64,000 nucleotides of DNA from Rotaria sordida (Eukaryota > Rotifera > Eurotatoria > Philodinida > Philodinidae), in assembly GCA_905250125.1 (NCBI GenBank), contig CAJNOL010000057.1, positions 248,001 through 312,000 of the forward strand. The letters are read 5' to 3'. The translations under genes and the position numbers were made by a program. The notes beneath the pieces are model-generated. The model did not search any database and was not told the DNA's origin. It saw nothing but the letters and a program-made list of their open reading frames with translations. Every line of letters begins with the position of its first letter. Position 1 is the first letter of the stretch. Below are positions 1 to 13,206 of the stretch, piece after piece.

Positions 1-3000
1 GTGATTGTTTTCATATTGCATTTTTTAAAATGTTTTTCGATGACAATCGAAAACCGCGATTAGCACCCGACAACGGTTGAAACTTCTATAGTGTTTTCAC
101 GCGTTTTTCCATTTTTATTGTTTGCTTGGATACTAGTGTTTTAATTGGCTTTCATTTGCTAGGAGAAGTATGTTCCACCGATATTCATGTTAATAGACTC
201 CGATGCGTAAATATCATTTAGTGAAACCGTTATATCTTTGCCATCATGTCTTTCACTGACGAGTAGCTCCGTCATCGAACTTGATCTTTCAAAATCTATT
301 ACTTATTAATAAACATTTTATATTGGCCCGATAAGAATGTAATCAAAAATCACATGATTGCAGAAAGTGAGAAAGAGTTTTCGTAATTATCACCTTACAA
401 CACTGTATCTTATATTGCTCAAGAGAATTTTAATCATCTGGAAAAGAAAAATACTAAATGACTCAAAACTTTATCACATAATCTCAAAATATACCCTTAG
501 AGGTAGGTTCAACTCTTGATCTCGTAATAATTAACAAGTGTTATCATATCAATTAAAGTTCACTGTCCCTAATTTGATAAACAGAAATTGTCAATTATCA
601 TCAGAGTCAAGTTTTGAATTATCGAACATCATTACACTAAATCCCTAAATTAATGAATGAGGAATAATTATGACAAGTCGTCAAATTTTGTCTTTTTTCA
701 ATTCGTTCCATACAACTATCATTAGCTATATGAAAAAGTAAATTGTCACAGATTAAGAAGTAATAAACGTGATAATCGATCTGTCGTGAAGAACTGACTA
801 CAATCGCCATTGTCTTCGGAATATTTTCAAAGTCTTTCTTGCTAATAAAATAATGAAAAATGAGCGGATATGAAATTTTATGAATTTCAAGAAATGTTTT
901 TCCGTCATGGCTGTTACACTCTTGTTGATATCCTTACTCCCACGTAAGATGAGTGCATCTCTTTTGATCTTAACAGTAGTTCTTCTCGAATGAATATATT
1001 TTACTATCGTGTCTGAGAATCATCAACAGACTAGTTTTCTGTAGAAACAATCAATATCTAGTTTTAATATAAACTGAGTGTTTTATACTAAGCTATATTT
1101 TACAAACGTTGAGAACAGATTTATTGCCATATAGAATACATAGACTATAAATTCAATATTTAAATTGCAATAACATTCCACAGAATTCGTCTTTGTCTTT
1201 CAAACGAATAGTCACACTTGGAGTATAACAAATAACTCTTACAAAAAAAAAATGACTTCACATCGGATGAAACTTCAAACACAATCAAGTACTATATAAA
1301 GAAATGTGCACAAAACATTGATCATACAAGATCAAGAAAACATCAAGATGTCAATGTCGTAACAAGATTTATTGTAACACATCAGACTAAAAAATAATCA
1401 CGCAAGTAAGAATACAGCTTCATACGATATGATGTTAACCGACAACTAAGAAGAAGCGATCAGATAACTAGAAACAGAAAGTCAAGCTTAATGTTCATCA
1501 CACACGAAAAAAGTTACGAGTCGCCACTAAGCTCAAACCAGACATGTACTCATTAAAATGTAAGCAATGATGGAATATTGTTTAAAGTATATGACTAGTT
1601 ATCTAATTTGTTGCTTAGTCTTGAAAGTGAGAAAAGAATTTTACTGATATTGAGCTCTGAAATGTCACGTGTTGAGAATACTAGGAATAATGTTTTTTTT
1701 ATTTTTGAGATTGGAGATCTTCATCTTTGGACTAATTTCATGTACTTAGCACATATGTTCAGATTTTATCTACGTGCAAAAACATCTAGTACATTTTTCT
1801 TCACTCGATAGAATCCATAAGAAATTATTCTCTTTGCAAGTGTTTTTCAGTATTTTTTGTTCTTAAAAATACTACAAAAAATATTGAAACAGCATGTGAA
1901 GAAAACTGAAGTCTTTTAGTTTTGTAGAACAAAATCTGGTTTAGTTTTTGAGATATCATTAAATAGAACTCGTTCGACAGCTATAGACAACAATAATGAC
2001 ATACTGAAAAGAGAAAACATGAGAAAAACATAATGAGTATTTTGAGATCTTCATTGAGGTATGCATCATATTCCTTCAAAGGTTGCTGAGAGAAGATAAA
2101 AAATTGTGAATTTTTAAATTTCTCTTCTAAACTCTTTTATGTCCAACGATTAAAAGGATATGGAAAAATTCTGTTATGATATGTTTTCTTGATTGAGTAT
2201 AGACTAGTTCTTAATGATTGTGAATGACTTGTAGGTAATGTTTCAGTATATGTATATAGTAACAAAAATCCATAGATAAGCAGCTCAGTAATTAGGTACT
2301 ATTCGCTGTGATTTCGATCAAGTTAACCCTCTTTATCACACGATCGAAAATACTGCTCATGAGATCTAAATTATTCTCCATGTTTATTCTGAAAAGACCA
2401 CATTTATGACTGATGGAGAAAACCTGTACAAATACAACTGTTTCGAATTGATCAATAATATCTGTTTCATCAAAACTTCTGTTTAGATGACGGATTATGA
2501 CTCAGATGCTTTGTAGAACAAATATAACAATGATATACAAGATTATTTAGAAAAAAAATAATAATGAAAGTAAACGATAATAAAACTATCATTTATCACA
2601 GTCATAGATTTTTCATTTATACTCTGAAACTTATGATTCTTTTTTACTATAAGATAAATAATCACCACCAACATACAAATGTTTTGTTACACTTTATGAA
2701 GATTATAAATAATTATTAATATGATTAAGGTGTATTACAACTTGATAAAAGGTTATCAGGAACAAAAGATTATTGTCTAAAAACAGATTTTCTTCTAGAG
2801 AAAAAGAAAAGTTTGTGTACGACATTGCGGAGTAATAACTAAATGTATACGAGTATTTGAAGTTGCCGACAGTCACGAACATGATAGATAATCAACGTTT
2901 CTCATACATTTATTGAAGTGGATTGATGTCGAACAAAATATATTCTGACAATAACCATACCATTATTTTCCCTGAACATATCTCATTATTATTTACAAAA

Positions 3001-3096
3001 TGAACAACAATCATTTTTGTTTCTTTCAGATTATCTTCTTCAATTTTTCTAAAAATCATCTTACTATATGTATATAATACTTAAAAATAGATTACA
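1..3096. other. intergenic, no gene recognised
   Basis: About 3 kb of AT-rich sequence with only short ORFs in all frames. I see no protein motif, tRNA shape, splice-linked ORF chain or clear inverted repeat. It precedes the GPCR gene and may include its promoter. Confidence 0.5.
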
Positions 3097-4700
3097 ATGA
3101 GCTTGTTGTCAATGTTTATACCTTCTTTATTATTAAGAGCAATTATTGAATGTTTATTTTGTATTATGACAATTTGTTTAAATATTCTTTTCATAGTTGC
3201 AATTATACGGTTACGAACTTTACGCACACCACAAAATATTTTATTAGTCAAGTAAGTGAATATTATATACAGACATGTTTTGCAAATGTCAGTGTAACTT
3301 CTGTCTTGTCCTGTGAACAAAAATGACCAGTCATTTATATTTTTAAAAAATTACAGAAAATATTTGTCATACATATTTGCTTGAACAGATATAACTAAAC
3401 TAATACAAATTTTCCATTAAAATCTATTTCTAACAACTATAACAATTAATAAATTCATTTTAATCGAAAATATGTATCTAGAATACTTATGTAGAGACGA
3501 TGTGCAGGTTGTTTGAACAAAAGGGCCTGTTGTTTTTACCATACTAAAAACAAACACTACTGATGCAAAGAATTAGTTTTCAACTATTGAAGAAGATAAA
3601 ATGTTTTTTACCATATTTTCAATTACTCTTGATTCATTAGTCTTCTATGAATAAAAGATAAAAGAAAAAATGTAATATTTTAAAATTCACATAGTTTTGT
3701 TAATATGATATCAAATACAAGTCTCAGTTAATATCTGAAAGTATTATTTTCTAAAAAAGATCATTTTAAGATTAATAATATTGTATACTATGGTGATAAT
3801 AACTAAGTTAAAATGCATCATTTCATAATACATCGAATTAGAAGTCTTTATTTTGAATTTTAATTTAGTTCAGCATTAAATCTTATATGTTCATGTTTTA
3901 CTTTTCTGACCTCAGTAACAATTGCATTACAATATTCAATAACTCATTATATCAATATGGAATTATGTCGTATAATAGGTTATTTAATATATAGTTTTTG
4001 CCATGGAATTATGTATTCATATTTACTTGTTAGTATAAATCGTTTTTTGCATACATTTTATTGTTTACAAAAATATTATTTATCAATAAAATTTCTAATA
4101 TTTGAAATAATTTTACAATGGTTTTTATCATTTCTTATACCATTAATACCATTATTTTTAAATCAAATTGAATTTCAAATAAAACCACGTTTTTGTTCAC
4201 CACGTAAACCATTTTATATGACATTAGAAATAATGACTGGATTTTTTTTACCAATTATATTTATGACAGTATTTAATTTGATAATTTATTTTCATATAAA
4301 TAAATTACATACAGATATTCATTTATCATTTCAACAAAAACAAAAATATAAATTAAATAAATTCTATCAAATATCTCATCGTTTATATAATCGACAAAAT
4401 AATAAAAATGTTAAATTATTACATCAATTTGCAGCATTTTCATGTGTATTTGTTATTGGTTGGGGTTTTTTTGCATGTATTTCTATATTTGATCTTAATG
4501 ATATTGTTCCCGAAAGTATTTATTTAATTACTTTATCATTTCCAGCTATATCATTATTCATTATTACCTTAATGATTATTAATTGGAATAAACCAATTAA
4601 ACAATCAATATTTACTTTATTTAATAGTACATCAAGAAAACATTCAACATCTGCAACTACTGTACAATTTTCAGCTCCTCTTGGTTTCAATTGTAACTAA
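3097..4700 (+). CDS. rhodopsin-like (class A) seven-transmembrane GPCR, two exons
   Basis: Exons 3097-3251 and 3869-4700 (donor GTAAGTG, acceptor TTTAG) join in phase and give 328 residues, a usual size for a small class A receptor. Exon 1 holds TM1 and the first cytoplasmic loop; exon 2 starts with NSALNL in TM2. Visible features are seven hydrophobic segments, a Cys before TM3 (MELCRII) and one in the second extracellular loop (RFCSP) that could form the usual disulfide, and SINRF where DRY is expected after TM3. TM6 (FVIGWGFF) lacks the usual CWxP form, and TM7 lacks a classic NPxxY. It is probably a plasma-membrane orphan receptor; the ligand cannot be inferred. The ATG at 3097 is the first that places a membrane helix in frame. 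The 617-bp intron shows no palindrome that I could find. Confidence 0.8.
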
Positions 4701-4744
4701 ATAAATGTATCTACTTTTATTTACTTTGTATATAGTAATTATAG

Positions 4745-5397
4745 ACAGTGGATACCACAATTATTCAACAAAGTTTATTTTCAATTATTTTCCACTGCTG
4801 TAAGTATTAGAAAGAATTTAAATAGCGATTCGAAAGGAGAAAATTGTTTTCAAAAGGAATATAAGGAAACCAGAATTATTTTTAGGTTCTCCAAGACAGT
4901 GACTCCAGAAACCCAAAAGGCTAGTTTTTCAGCATCTAGAATAGGAAAATATAATTTTGTTGACTACAAAGAATGACAGAGGAAATAATTCTCTACCAAA
5001 TGAGATGTCTTCGAGTTCGCTGTGACGTTTATTTTCCAATTTCTGATAGGAAAATTGGTTTTTTTATTATCTTTAATCACATTGCTGTATCTCAGCTAAA
5101 AAAAAAGATTGCAAAGAATTCGTGGCGATATCTTATTTTTTTTAGAGGATGATTTACTCTATCGCTCTATGTGGTCTAAACAAAATTATATTTACGCGAT
5201 CTAGGTGATAAAAAAACTAGCCTTTTGATTTTCTGGGGTCTCTATCTTTGCGAATCTAATGATAAGTTTTATTTCCTTACATTCTTGTTGGAAACCATTT
5301 TACATATTCGAATCACTATTTGGATCCTTTCTAGCGTTTATGGCAGTGGGGAAAAAAAGGAAAATAAACCTTGCTGAATAATTTTGGTACTCACTGT
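4745..5397. mobile_element. foldback (MITE-like) element
   Basis: The ends are inverted copies: ACAGTGGATACC on the left matches GGTACTCACTGT reversed on the right. The match continues inward for well over 150 bp (for example AATTATTCAACAAAG and GCGATTCGAAA on the left have counterparts on the right). No transposase ORF lies inside. It starts 45 bp after the GPCR stop codon. Confidence 0.7.
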
Positions 5398-6805
5398 ATA
5401 TTCGCTTATCGTATGTTATATTCTTAAAATAAATTCTTGATAACATGACAAATAATATAAAGCAGTGCTGCTATTTCTTTTGAAGGATATTTAAAGCTTC
5501 ATTTTATTCTTTTTTCTTATGTGGAGCATATGATAAGATTAAAATTAAAAATAAATTTTATTGCAGCTAAAATTTAACAATTACTTAGTATTTATAACCA
5601 CAGTGATATTTCGACGGTTTTTTTTTTGTATTTTCAAATTTCATTTAAAACAAAATTTTACTGAGATAGAATATCTTTTCTATTTTGATCTTCATATCAT
5701 ATTACTCTATAGTACCTAATACATCTTTATCCATTAGTACTTTATTCTGTTATATCAAAAGATAAATTAATTGTTAAATTCTAGCTACAATAAAATTTAT
5801 TGTTTTATATTATTAGAGGATTACGCATTAATGATTTTATTCTTAACCTAATATAAAAATCTTTGATGAATAGTTTGAATTTTTGAAATATCAATATGCA
5901 CTACTTATTTGTCTTATATATCTTTTGAAAAAATATTTGTGATGGATGATGATACAAATATGATGTCAAATTGTATAAGAAAATCAAATCTAAATTAGTC
6001 ATTTTAATAGAATTGTAAACTAGATTGATTTGACGAATTTTATAAATAAAATGAAAAAAAAAACAACACTATACGAATTATTCAAAGATAATATATTATT
6101 CTTATTAAAGCAATGCTTCATTGAATGATTGGTGAAATTACAATAGTTAATAAATGTAAATAATTTGCTTTTTTTTTTTAAAGGGTACATCTTTTCTGTA
6201 TATATTTTTTGTCTCGGAAACATGGTGACATTGAATGATTAATGAAGTTTTCTGAAAAATGTGTCTTTTCTTAAAGTATTTATTCATACAAGCAGGGGGT
6301 TGATGTGAACGATTTCTAAAAATAAGAGTGCATTGCACCACATGTGTCTCTTGTAATTATTATATTAGAGCATAATGTATAATTGTAAACACTAATAAAA
6401 TCGAAAAATAAATTTGTTATCTAAACAATATAATCGATGGTATATGATGCATAACCGTTCTTGGTAAATTTTGGATCGGATTTTTGGATAAGACACCAAT
6501 TAACTTTATTTCTGTTGTTTTTGCTATTCATATTAAAATTAGAAAAACGGAAGCGAAACAGACGACAAACCTTATCAACTTAAATTGAAGAAAATAGTCT
6601 CAAAAATAGCTTCGAAATAAAGAATTCACTCGATACCTATTTCTAATTAATAGTAAATGAAATAGAGCAGTCAAAAAAACTCAGAAAAAACATAAAAATT
6701 TTTTTTTATTGTGCTTAATGTGATTTTATTTTGTGAACTCTTCTCTAAATCAATTAGTTCATCTTATTTGTGAAGTTTTATTCCTATTATAAATCCTTTT
6801 CTAAT
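5398..6805. other. intergenic, no gene recognised
   Basis: AT-rich sequence with short ORFs only. I see no coding signature, RNA gene or clear repeat. Confidence 0.5.
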
Positions 6806-7424
6806 GAAAAAAGTCCTCCCAATATTCAATCATTTTTGCGTCGAGACTATGTGCACTATATAGATCTGTATGAGCTATAAGGACTCTGGAAAGAGTTCGT
6901 CTCCTTAGTTTATTGCTGTGGAGATATTTCACTTTTATCGTACTTTTTAAATAAATACTGTGGTAACAAAAAAACTGATTTTCGAATTTTGACTTCAAAC
7001 TATGCATAGAGACAGACCTCAACGAGATTAGTTTATTGTGAAAGTTTCAGATCTTTTGATTTGCTTCTATCCTAAAATAAGAACATGAAATCTGCTAGTT
7101 TATATGAGTGATGTAAAAGACACGCTATTCACATAGTTGTATCTTATGATAGGAGTTGTGACAAAATCTAGAACATTCATAAAAACGTGTTCTCATTAAG
7201 ACATGTCTCTATGTGCAGTTTCAAGTCAAAAATCGAAAATTGGCTCTGGTGGTGTTTCTGAGTAGAACCATGGTATATATTTAAAAATACCGTAAAAATG
7301 CAATATCTCCGTAGCAATACACTAAGGACATGAACTCTGTTCAGGGCATTCATAGCTCATATGGATCTATATGATGTACATAGTCTCGATTCAAAAGCGA
7401 TTGAACAGTTCGAGGACCTTTCCC
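6806..7424. mobile_element. foldback element, family shared with 16.97-17.48 kb
   Basis: Long imperfect palindrome. The left arm carries GTCGAGACTATGTGC and TTATTGCTGTGGAGATATT; the right arm carries their inverted counterparts (AATATCTCCGTAGCAATA and ACATAGTCTCGAT). The central region (AGAGACAGACCTCAA, TTCTATCCTAA) recurs in the element near 17.1 kb, so the two belong to one family. No ORF of note. Confidence 0.7.
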
Positions 7425-8938
7425 GTCAGAAAATTATTATTAAAATTAATTCATGCATTTCAAACGCAATTGAATTCTCATGTCAACTGTGACATGTACA
7501 CGAGAATGTTCATTGTACAAGACTACTTATAAACTAACTTTCAATGTTGTTAAAGTGTCAACACATGTAGATACAAGCAGTTCATAGTAAATCAAATATT
7601 ATTATATTAAATTGATTTTTATTAATATCCAATATATGTGTCATTTATAAATGATCATTTTGTAAAGTTAATTTAAAGAGCAAATCATTTTCTTGTCTAA
7701 TCTTATGGATTGGAAAAAGTCATGCAAATTGCTGCAAGTTATTTAGTTAATGCCGACCAATAATGATGGACTGGTCGATGATCATCAACATGAGTATGGT
7801 CCTTCTTTCAATGAATCAATGTAGACAATATGAATGTGCGTGTATATTTATATATATATATATATATATATATGTCTGTTAATTTGAGTTTAGGGTATTG
7901 ATCGTTTGCATCCGTTTTTTCTTTTTCTGTCTCTCTCGCTTTCTCTCTTTCTGACATTCTACTTGCTCATATAGAACACGCACACGATTATGAGCAAGTG
8001 TTATAAACAAAAACTGTTGTTGTTCACTGTAGGAAATAGATCGATCGATGATTGATTATTCATTTGTGGTTCTTTTTCTCTGTATATAGAATATATAAAC
8101 TTTGAGATTAATGACTTTCATCTTTCTACCAACAAATAATAAAACAGTAGTTAACAGTAGGCAAGGTAATTTGACTCGTGTACATCAACGATTAAAGAGA
8201 AATGATAATGATCCTCATCATCACAGAGAAACAATAATAAGCATATGATGCAGAAAAATGAGAAAGAGAGAGAGATGACACCATTCAATAATAAAAAAAA
8301 AAAGGAAAAAGACAGTTATAGAATTTATATGCATCTGCAGATGCTTGACATTACATGAAAATGATTGTTTGTCAAGAGACTCTCTTGATTGGAATCGATC
8401 AGTGTCGTCTTTGTCTTAGTCTAGAAGAAAAATAATTGTGCTCAGTGAAATTATCTCCTCATGTCGTGTCATGTCTCTGCTATCTTTTTCTCTTCAATAT
8501 TGTTAATCGTCTATTTTGTGTCTATTCAACAACAACGAAGAAGATTGCACTTGATTGTTCTGTTTTCTGTGCTCATTTCCTGAATGGCTACAGACGATCG
8601 ACGAACACGCCAAATGCATACTAAAACTCTATATCATGCTGAGATGATGATCATCTCTCTCATTATATTAAGCGAAAGAAAAAAAAGAAGAAAAAAAAAA
8701 CCAAGAAAAGATGATGAACCAATAGAAAATATTCGCATCTCTTTTTATCGCATACAAGTCTGATTGGTCATTGAATAATAGGAAAAAAAAAGAATAGCAA
8801 AAAAAAAAAGATGTAGACAATCAATGAAATGACCACTTTTCTTTTATCGAACTCAATTCGAGAAGTATTTATTATTTTTCTAGACGTGAAAACTAACAAG
8901 TGTTTTCATAGATAAGAAAAACAAAAGGAGAAAAAAAA
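7425..8938. other. intergenic, upstream region of the NK3 homeobox gene
   Basis: No gene seen. It holds a (TA)n microsatellite at about 7847-7873, a pyrimidine-rich CT stretch near 7917-7955, and several A-rich runs just upstream of the homeobox start. A 62-codon ORF at 8436 has no coding signature. Promoter and 5'UTR probably lie here. Confidence 0.4.
7847..7873. repeat. (TA)n microsatellite
   Basis: Uninterrupted TA dinucleotide run in the intergenic region upstream of the homeobox gene. Confidence 0.9.
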
Positions 8939-10102
8939 ATGATCGGTGGAAAACCATTTGATGTCGAATCACTTTTACGTGATTGTGCTGTTAAGAAAAA
9001 AAGACCAATACATGATGTTGTTCAAATTTATGATCAACAACAACAGCAACAACAGCAGGCAACTGATTTATCAATTGGTAAAGAAAAAATACAATCTGGT
9101 TTGTCTAAAATATTGAAATAAAAATTTATTTTATTAAATTTTTATATTTCAATTTATAGATGAAAATGGAGATTGTTCAAATAGCTCAACAACTAGTAGT
9201 AGTATTAGTACAATGAGAGGTAGTATTGATGCATATCGACAACATCTATTCAATAGTGCAAGTACTGAAGCAGCTAAATCATTTTTATTAAGTATGCGAA
9301 ATTTTACATCATCATCAACAACAACAACAATAATAGGAGGTGGAAATCATAGTAATGTTCAGATAAAAAAAACTAAACGACGTTCACGTGCTGCTTTTTC
9401 TCATGCACAAGTTATTGAACTTGAACGACGATTTGCACAACAAAAATATTTATCAAGTACAGAAAGAGCAGAATTGGCTAGTCTACTAAGTGTAAGTTTT
9501 TATTTTTAAATTAAAAAAAATCTCAACATATATTTCGATTAATTATTAAAAGATTTATTTTATCATTGGCATGTTCATTTAGTATTAAGTATTCATGAAC
9601 AAGAAATAATAAATTGTAATTCTTATTTAAGTCCATTGATTAATCTGAGGATTTTATTTTTATAGTAATTTATGTTAACAATATGAGAAAAATGCAATAT
9701 TAACTAATACTACATTTTCTTTTTTTTTTTTGTTTTATGTTTAGCTTCAAGAACAACAAGTTAAGATATGGTAAGAGAATATATATTTTATCTCAATTAA
9801 GATTATGTAATAAAAAAAGAAACTTTTTGTATTAGATAAATATATATATATATATTTATGTTTTGTAAAAGTAGATTGTCAGAGATTATTTTTTTAACTT
9901 TCTTAGGTTTCAAAATCGACGCTATAAAGCAAAACGAAAACAACTTCTTAGTCAAGTAAATACGACAACAAACACGCGTCATGCACCTGTTACTGTACTC
10001 GTCTATGAAAATCATGCATTTTCAGGTAATTCATCATCATCTTCATCATCTCGTTTAACTCATCATAAACCACCATTGATGATTCCATCAATCAATCTTT
10101 AA
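8939..10102 (+). CDS. NKX3: NK3/bagpipe-class homeodomain transcription factor, four exons
   Basis: Exons 8939-9077, 9160-9491, 9745-9770 and 9907-10102 join in phase to give 230 residues. The homeodomain spans about residues 119-178. It starts [17 protein letters not shown], carries [17 protein letters not shown], and ends [17 protein letters not shown], with Trp48 at residue 166. The RAAFSHAQV and QNRRYK forms are characteristic of NK3 (bagpipe, NKX3-1/NKX3-2) rather than NK2. After the homeodomain, [10 protein letters not shown] resembles the short hydrophobic NK-type C-terminal motif. The N-terminus has a polyglutamine run (about residues 33-40), then Ser/Thr-rich sequence. Introns are 82, 253 and 136 bp, and exon 3 is only 26 bp. 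It is expected to be a nuclear DNA-binding factor of visceral mesoderm or other organ patterning, by family. It converges on the 7TM gene 138 bp downstream. Confidence 0.9.
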
Positions 10103-10239
10103 ATATAAGACACAGAAGAAGACGAAGAAGAAGACTAAAAAAAACCAAATAAAAATTATTCATATTTATCTATGTACATCGTTGTTTTGTTTGTCAATTT
10201 TTGTGTTGTTTCTTTTTTTTTCATGTGTGTAAATGTATA

Positions 10240-11196
10240 TCAGTCAATATCATTGAGCAAACGTGAATCATCACTAAGATCATCATTTTTTAAACGTAAA
10301 TATTCTGTATGAATCATTCCATTCGTATTATTAATATTTCTTTCATATTTTAAATTCAAATGATAGATAACAATTAAATATTTCAGTACAAATTCAATAA
10401 CTAATATTCCACTGTAGAAAGTAGCTGAAAATTGTCCAGGTAAAAATAACATATGAAGAATTGATGTACCAGTAAAATAAAACAAGCGTAAAATAATACC
10501 ATTCAATTGACAAAATTTTTCATTAATAAATACAGTTATTGATGATAGAGGATTAGTATCATCGAGAATAATTGGTTCACGTATTAATTGAATAGTAAAT
10601 ATTAAATCAAATAAATGAAGAATAAAAATAAATAATTGAGGATATATATAACCTTGACAAAAAACTGGTGGATTCCATTCATTATTTGGTAAATAATCAT
10701 TATTATTCCATAACCATTTAATTGAAATAAATAATTGAATACAAAGTAAAATAATAAAACTAAATATAATAATAGATTTTAATTTATTAGAATTAACTTG
10801 ATGATAATATTGATTTGTATATTCATAGAAATCAGGTAATAAATGACTTATAATAATAATCATAAGTAAAAAATGAAGAAATATTTGATGAATAGAACAC
10901 CATATTCGATGTGTTACACCATTAATAACAAGTAAATCATCCAGAACAAGACCAATAATACCAATCGATACGGTTAAACGAGATAATTGTGAATATGGAC
11001 GAATTGATATTCGAACATAATTATGTTTACGACCAATAAATCCAAGAATAGAAATAAATAGAATAAGAATTGTTATATGTAGAAGATATCGAGTTAAACG
11101 AATACTTGAAGAAAAATTTAGTTGAATAAATTGATTGATTGTATTGTTTATGAGATTCGTTGTAGTGATGAATTTAACGGTTGTATTATGAGACAT
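10240..11196 (-). CDS. intronless seven-transmembrane protein, possibly class C (GABA-B-like) GPCR
   Basis: Single-exon ORF of 318 residues with about seven hydrophobic segments. The N-terminal tail is short and carries possible N-glycosylation sites (NTT, NNT, NFSS). The order of features recalls the 7TM_3 domain of GABA-B receptors: TM1 is followed by RKHNYVRIS and a TM2 after SQLSRL, a Cys precedes TM3 (RIWCSIHQ), and TM4 ends IKWLWNNND, where GABA-B receptors have a Trp followed by acidic residues. The large extracellular ligand-binding module of class C receptors is absent. The class C assignment is inference from remembered patterns; an unrelated multipass protein is possible. The C-terminal tail is acidic (DDLSDDSRLLNDID). 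It lies tail-to-tail with the NK3 gene. Confidence 0.65.
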   Translation of the reverse strand: MSHNTTVKFITTTNLINNTINQFIQLNFSSSIRLTRYLLHITILILFISILGFIGRKHNYVRISIRPYSQLSRLTVSIGIIGLVLDDLLVINGVTHRIWCSIHQIFLHFLLMIIIISHLLPDFYEYTNQYYHQVNSNKLKSIIIFSFIILLCIQLFISIKWLWNNNDYLPNNEWNPPVFCQGYIYPQLFIFILHLFDLIFTIQLIREPIILDDTNPLSSITVFINEKFCQLNGIILRLFYFTGTSILHMLFLPGQFSATFYSGILVIEFVLKYLIVIYHLNLKYERNINNTNGMIHTEYLRLKNDDLSDDSRLLNDID

Positions 11197-12975
11197 TCTA
11201 TGTCGATTGAAAGAAAAATCACGTAATCAACAAGAGATGACCGTAATAGTACTATTATATTGACGTGCTATTCTGAATATTAGGCGCGTTTATGTAAGAT
11301 ATTATAATAAAAAAAAATGTTTATCTAATATACTTAATATATTTTTTCTTTTATGAAATTTGAATTCATTAAAAACTTGAACAAGAAACAAAATGCTCTC
11401 AATCATTAAAGCTTTACAAATTTCGTAATATCTTAATAAGTACTGGGGAGCTAGATATAGGCAGTAAATATCGTTATATGAGTAGATTTTTAATAAAAAA
11501 TTTTTCAGTGATTAAATAATTTCGAGCTGATTTTTTTGCTAAAGTTTACATAGAAAACCAAGAGTTTTGGCTAACTCTTCTAGTATTCAGACAGGTGTTT
11601 TGAGCAAATAAGTACTGAAAAACTAGAACTGTTGCTAGCTAAGAAAAACACTCTTTTTTTTACTAGAAAAAGTAGTAAATTCAATTTTAAAAAATTGTAT
11701 TTTACTCAAAAACTAAATTTTTTGGTGTTAAAATTCAAAAAAAAGGGGTCCACTAGATTCCTGCAAAAAGGCTTTTGAAAAACCTATGGTCCTTTAATAT
11801 AGGATGACTTTTTATTCTGAGAGGTTAGGGATATTTCATCTTGCAATATTAACATATATTGGAAGACTTTGTTCAAGATAGAGAGTGAGAAGAGTTCTTT
11901 TTATTTTCGATTACTACATTTCTCTATGAAGATCTCATTAATCTCTATTGTTCTCTTTTTTTTAAAGTTTTTTTCCACAACAAATTCTATGGTAACTAAT
12001 TTTGTAGCTGTAATTGTTTGATGATTCATACATGAGAAATTGATAATTATTCTTTGTGAAAGATACCACAAACGTCTATTTAAATTTTAATTCATAGAAC
12101 GATTAATTTTTATGTCGAAGTTCTATTTGTATCAGTTGAAAAAGAGAAACATTTCAATAAAATTATTTGTTAATTATGAATATCATACAACTCATTGTTT
12201 TAAGAATTGGATATAGTGACCAGTCCTATTTTTGGTAACTGAAACACATTACTAAATAGAATGACTACATTACCATTATTAGTAGATACAGTTTATATAT
12301 GAAAAAAACTGATCATTTAATACAGTTTTTGAAAAAGAATTGGTTCATAGAACTGTGAGCTGTTGCAGGCCTAAATACAAACAACAAAAAAATGATTGAT
12401 AAATATTAGTAAGTCTACAATATGGATTTCTTTATGTGTAAAGAATCTATAAATCATTTTGAATCAAAGTTGGTATTTCTCGTTTTTGAAAAACTCTTGA
12501 GTATCTTAATAATTTCTTTTTTGTTTTATTGAATTGATATGGAATCAAAGAAAATAGTCTTGTGAGAATTTTAGTTTCATTCTTCGTTTAAATTTAATTT
12601 TTATTAATTTTAACAATAAGTAACGTGCGTCCTCTACGTGTCATACATTTGCAACCAATCATTGTTATTATCTCTTAACCATTTGCTATTCGAAATAGAT
12701 TACTACTGGAACGAGTCCTCTATTCGAAAGATTTATTATTTGTACATCTCCTTTTGTTCTTTACATATCATATCAATATCTATTTAACCAATTGATTGAT
12801 TGATTGATTTATTGTTTTTTTTCAATAAAAATATTAATAACATAGGGAAAAAGACTTAATAATACGAAAGGTATTGCATATTACGCAAACCTCAAAAAGG
12901 GGGGAAAATAGGGTAAATATATGAAAATAATTAAAAAACCTATAAAATAAAATAAATAATTTCTTATTTAGTTAA
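11197..12975. other. intergenic between divergent genes
   Basis: About 1.8 kb separating the 5' ends of the minus-strand 7TM gene and the plus-strand zinc-finger gene. I looked for THAP-like coding exons that could belong to the latter and found none. It contains a (TTGA)n-like run near 12791-12806 and only small local hairpins. Confidence 0.4.
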
Positions 12976-13155
12976 ATGTTTCAACATCGTACTACAAATG
13001 GTCCAACATCCGGTCGAAAACCACAGACAGCTGTAAAACATACAATCGATCGAATAAAAAAAAAATCATGGTATAATGATAATAGTATTAATTATCGAAA
13101 TCATCCATATTCATCACAATCAAAAAATTCTAATCATCAATTTATAAATGAAGAT

Positions 13156-13206
<51 letters not shown>

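Noticed and set aside
1608..1811. 67-codon ORF in the first intergenic region
   Set aside because: Phe/Ser/Leu-rich composition expected by chance in AT-rich DNA; no splice-linked partner or motif.
8436..8624. 62-codon ORF upstream of the homeobox gene
   Set aside because: No motif, no connection in frame to the homeobox exons.
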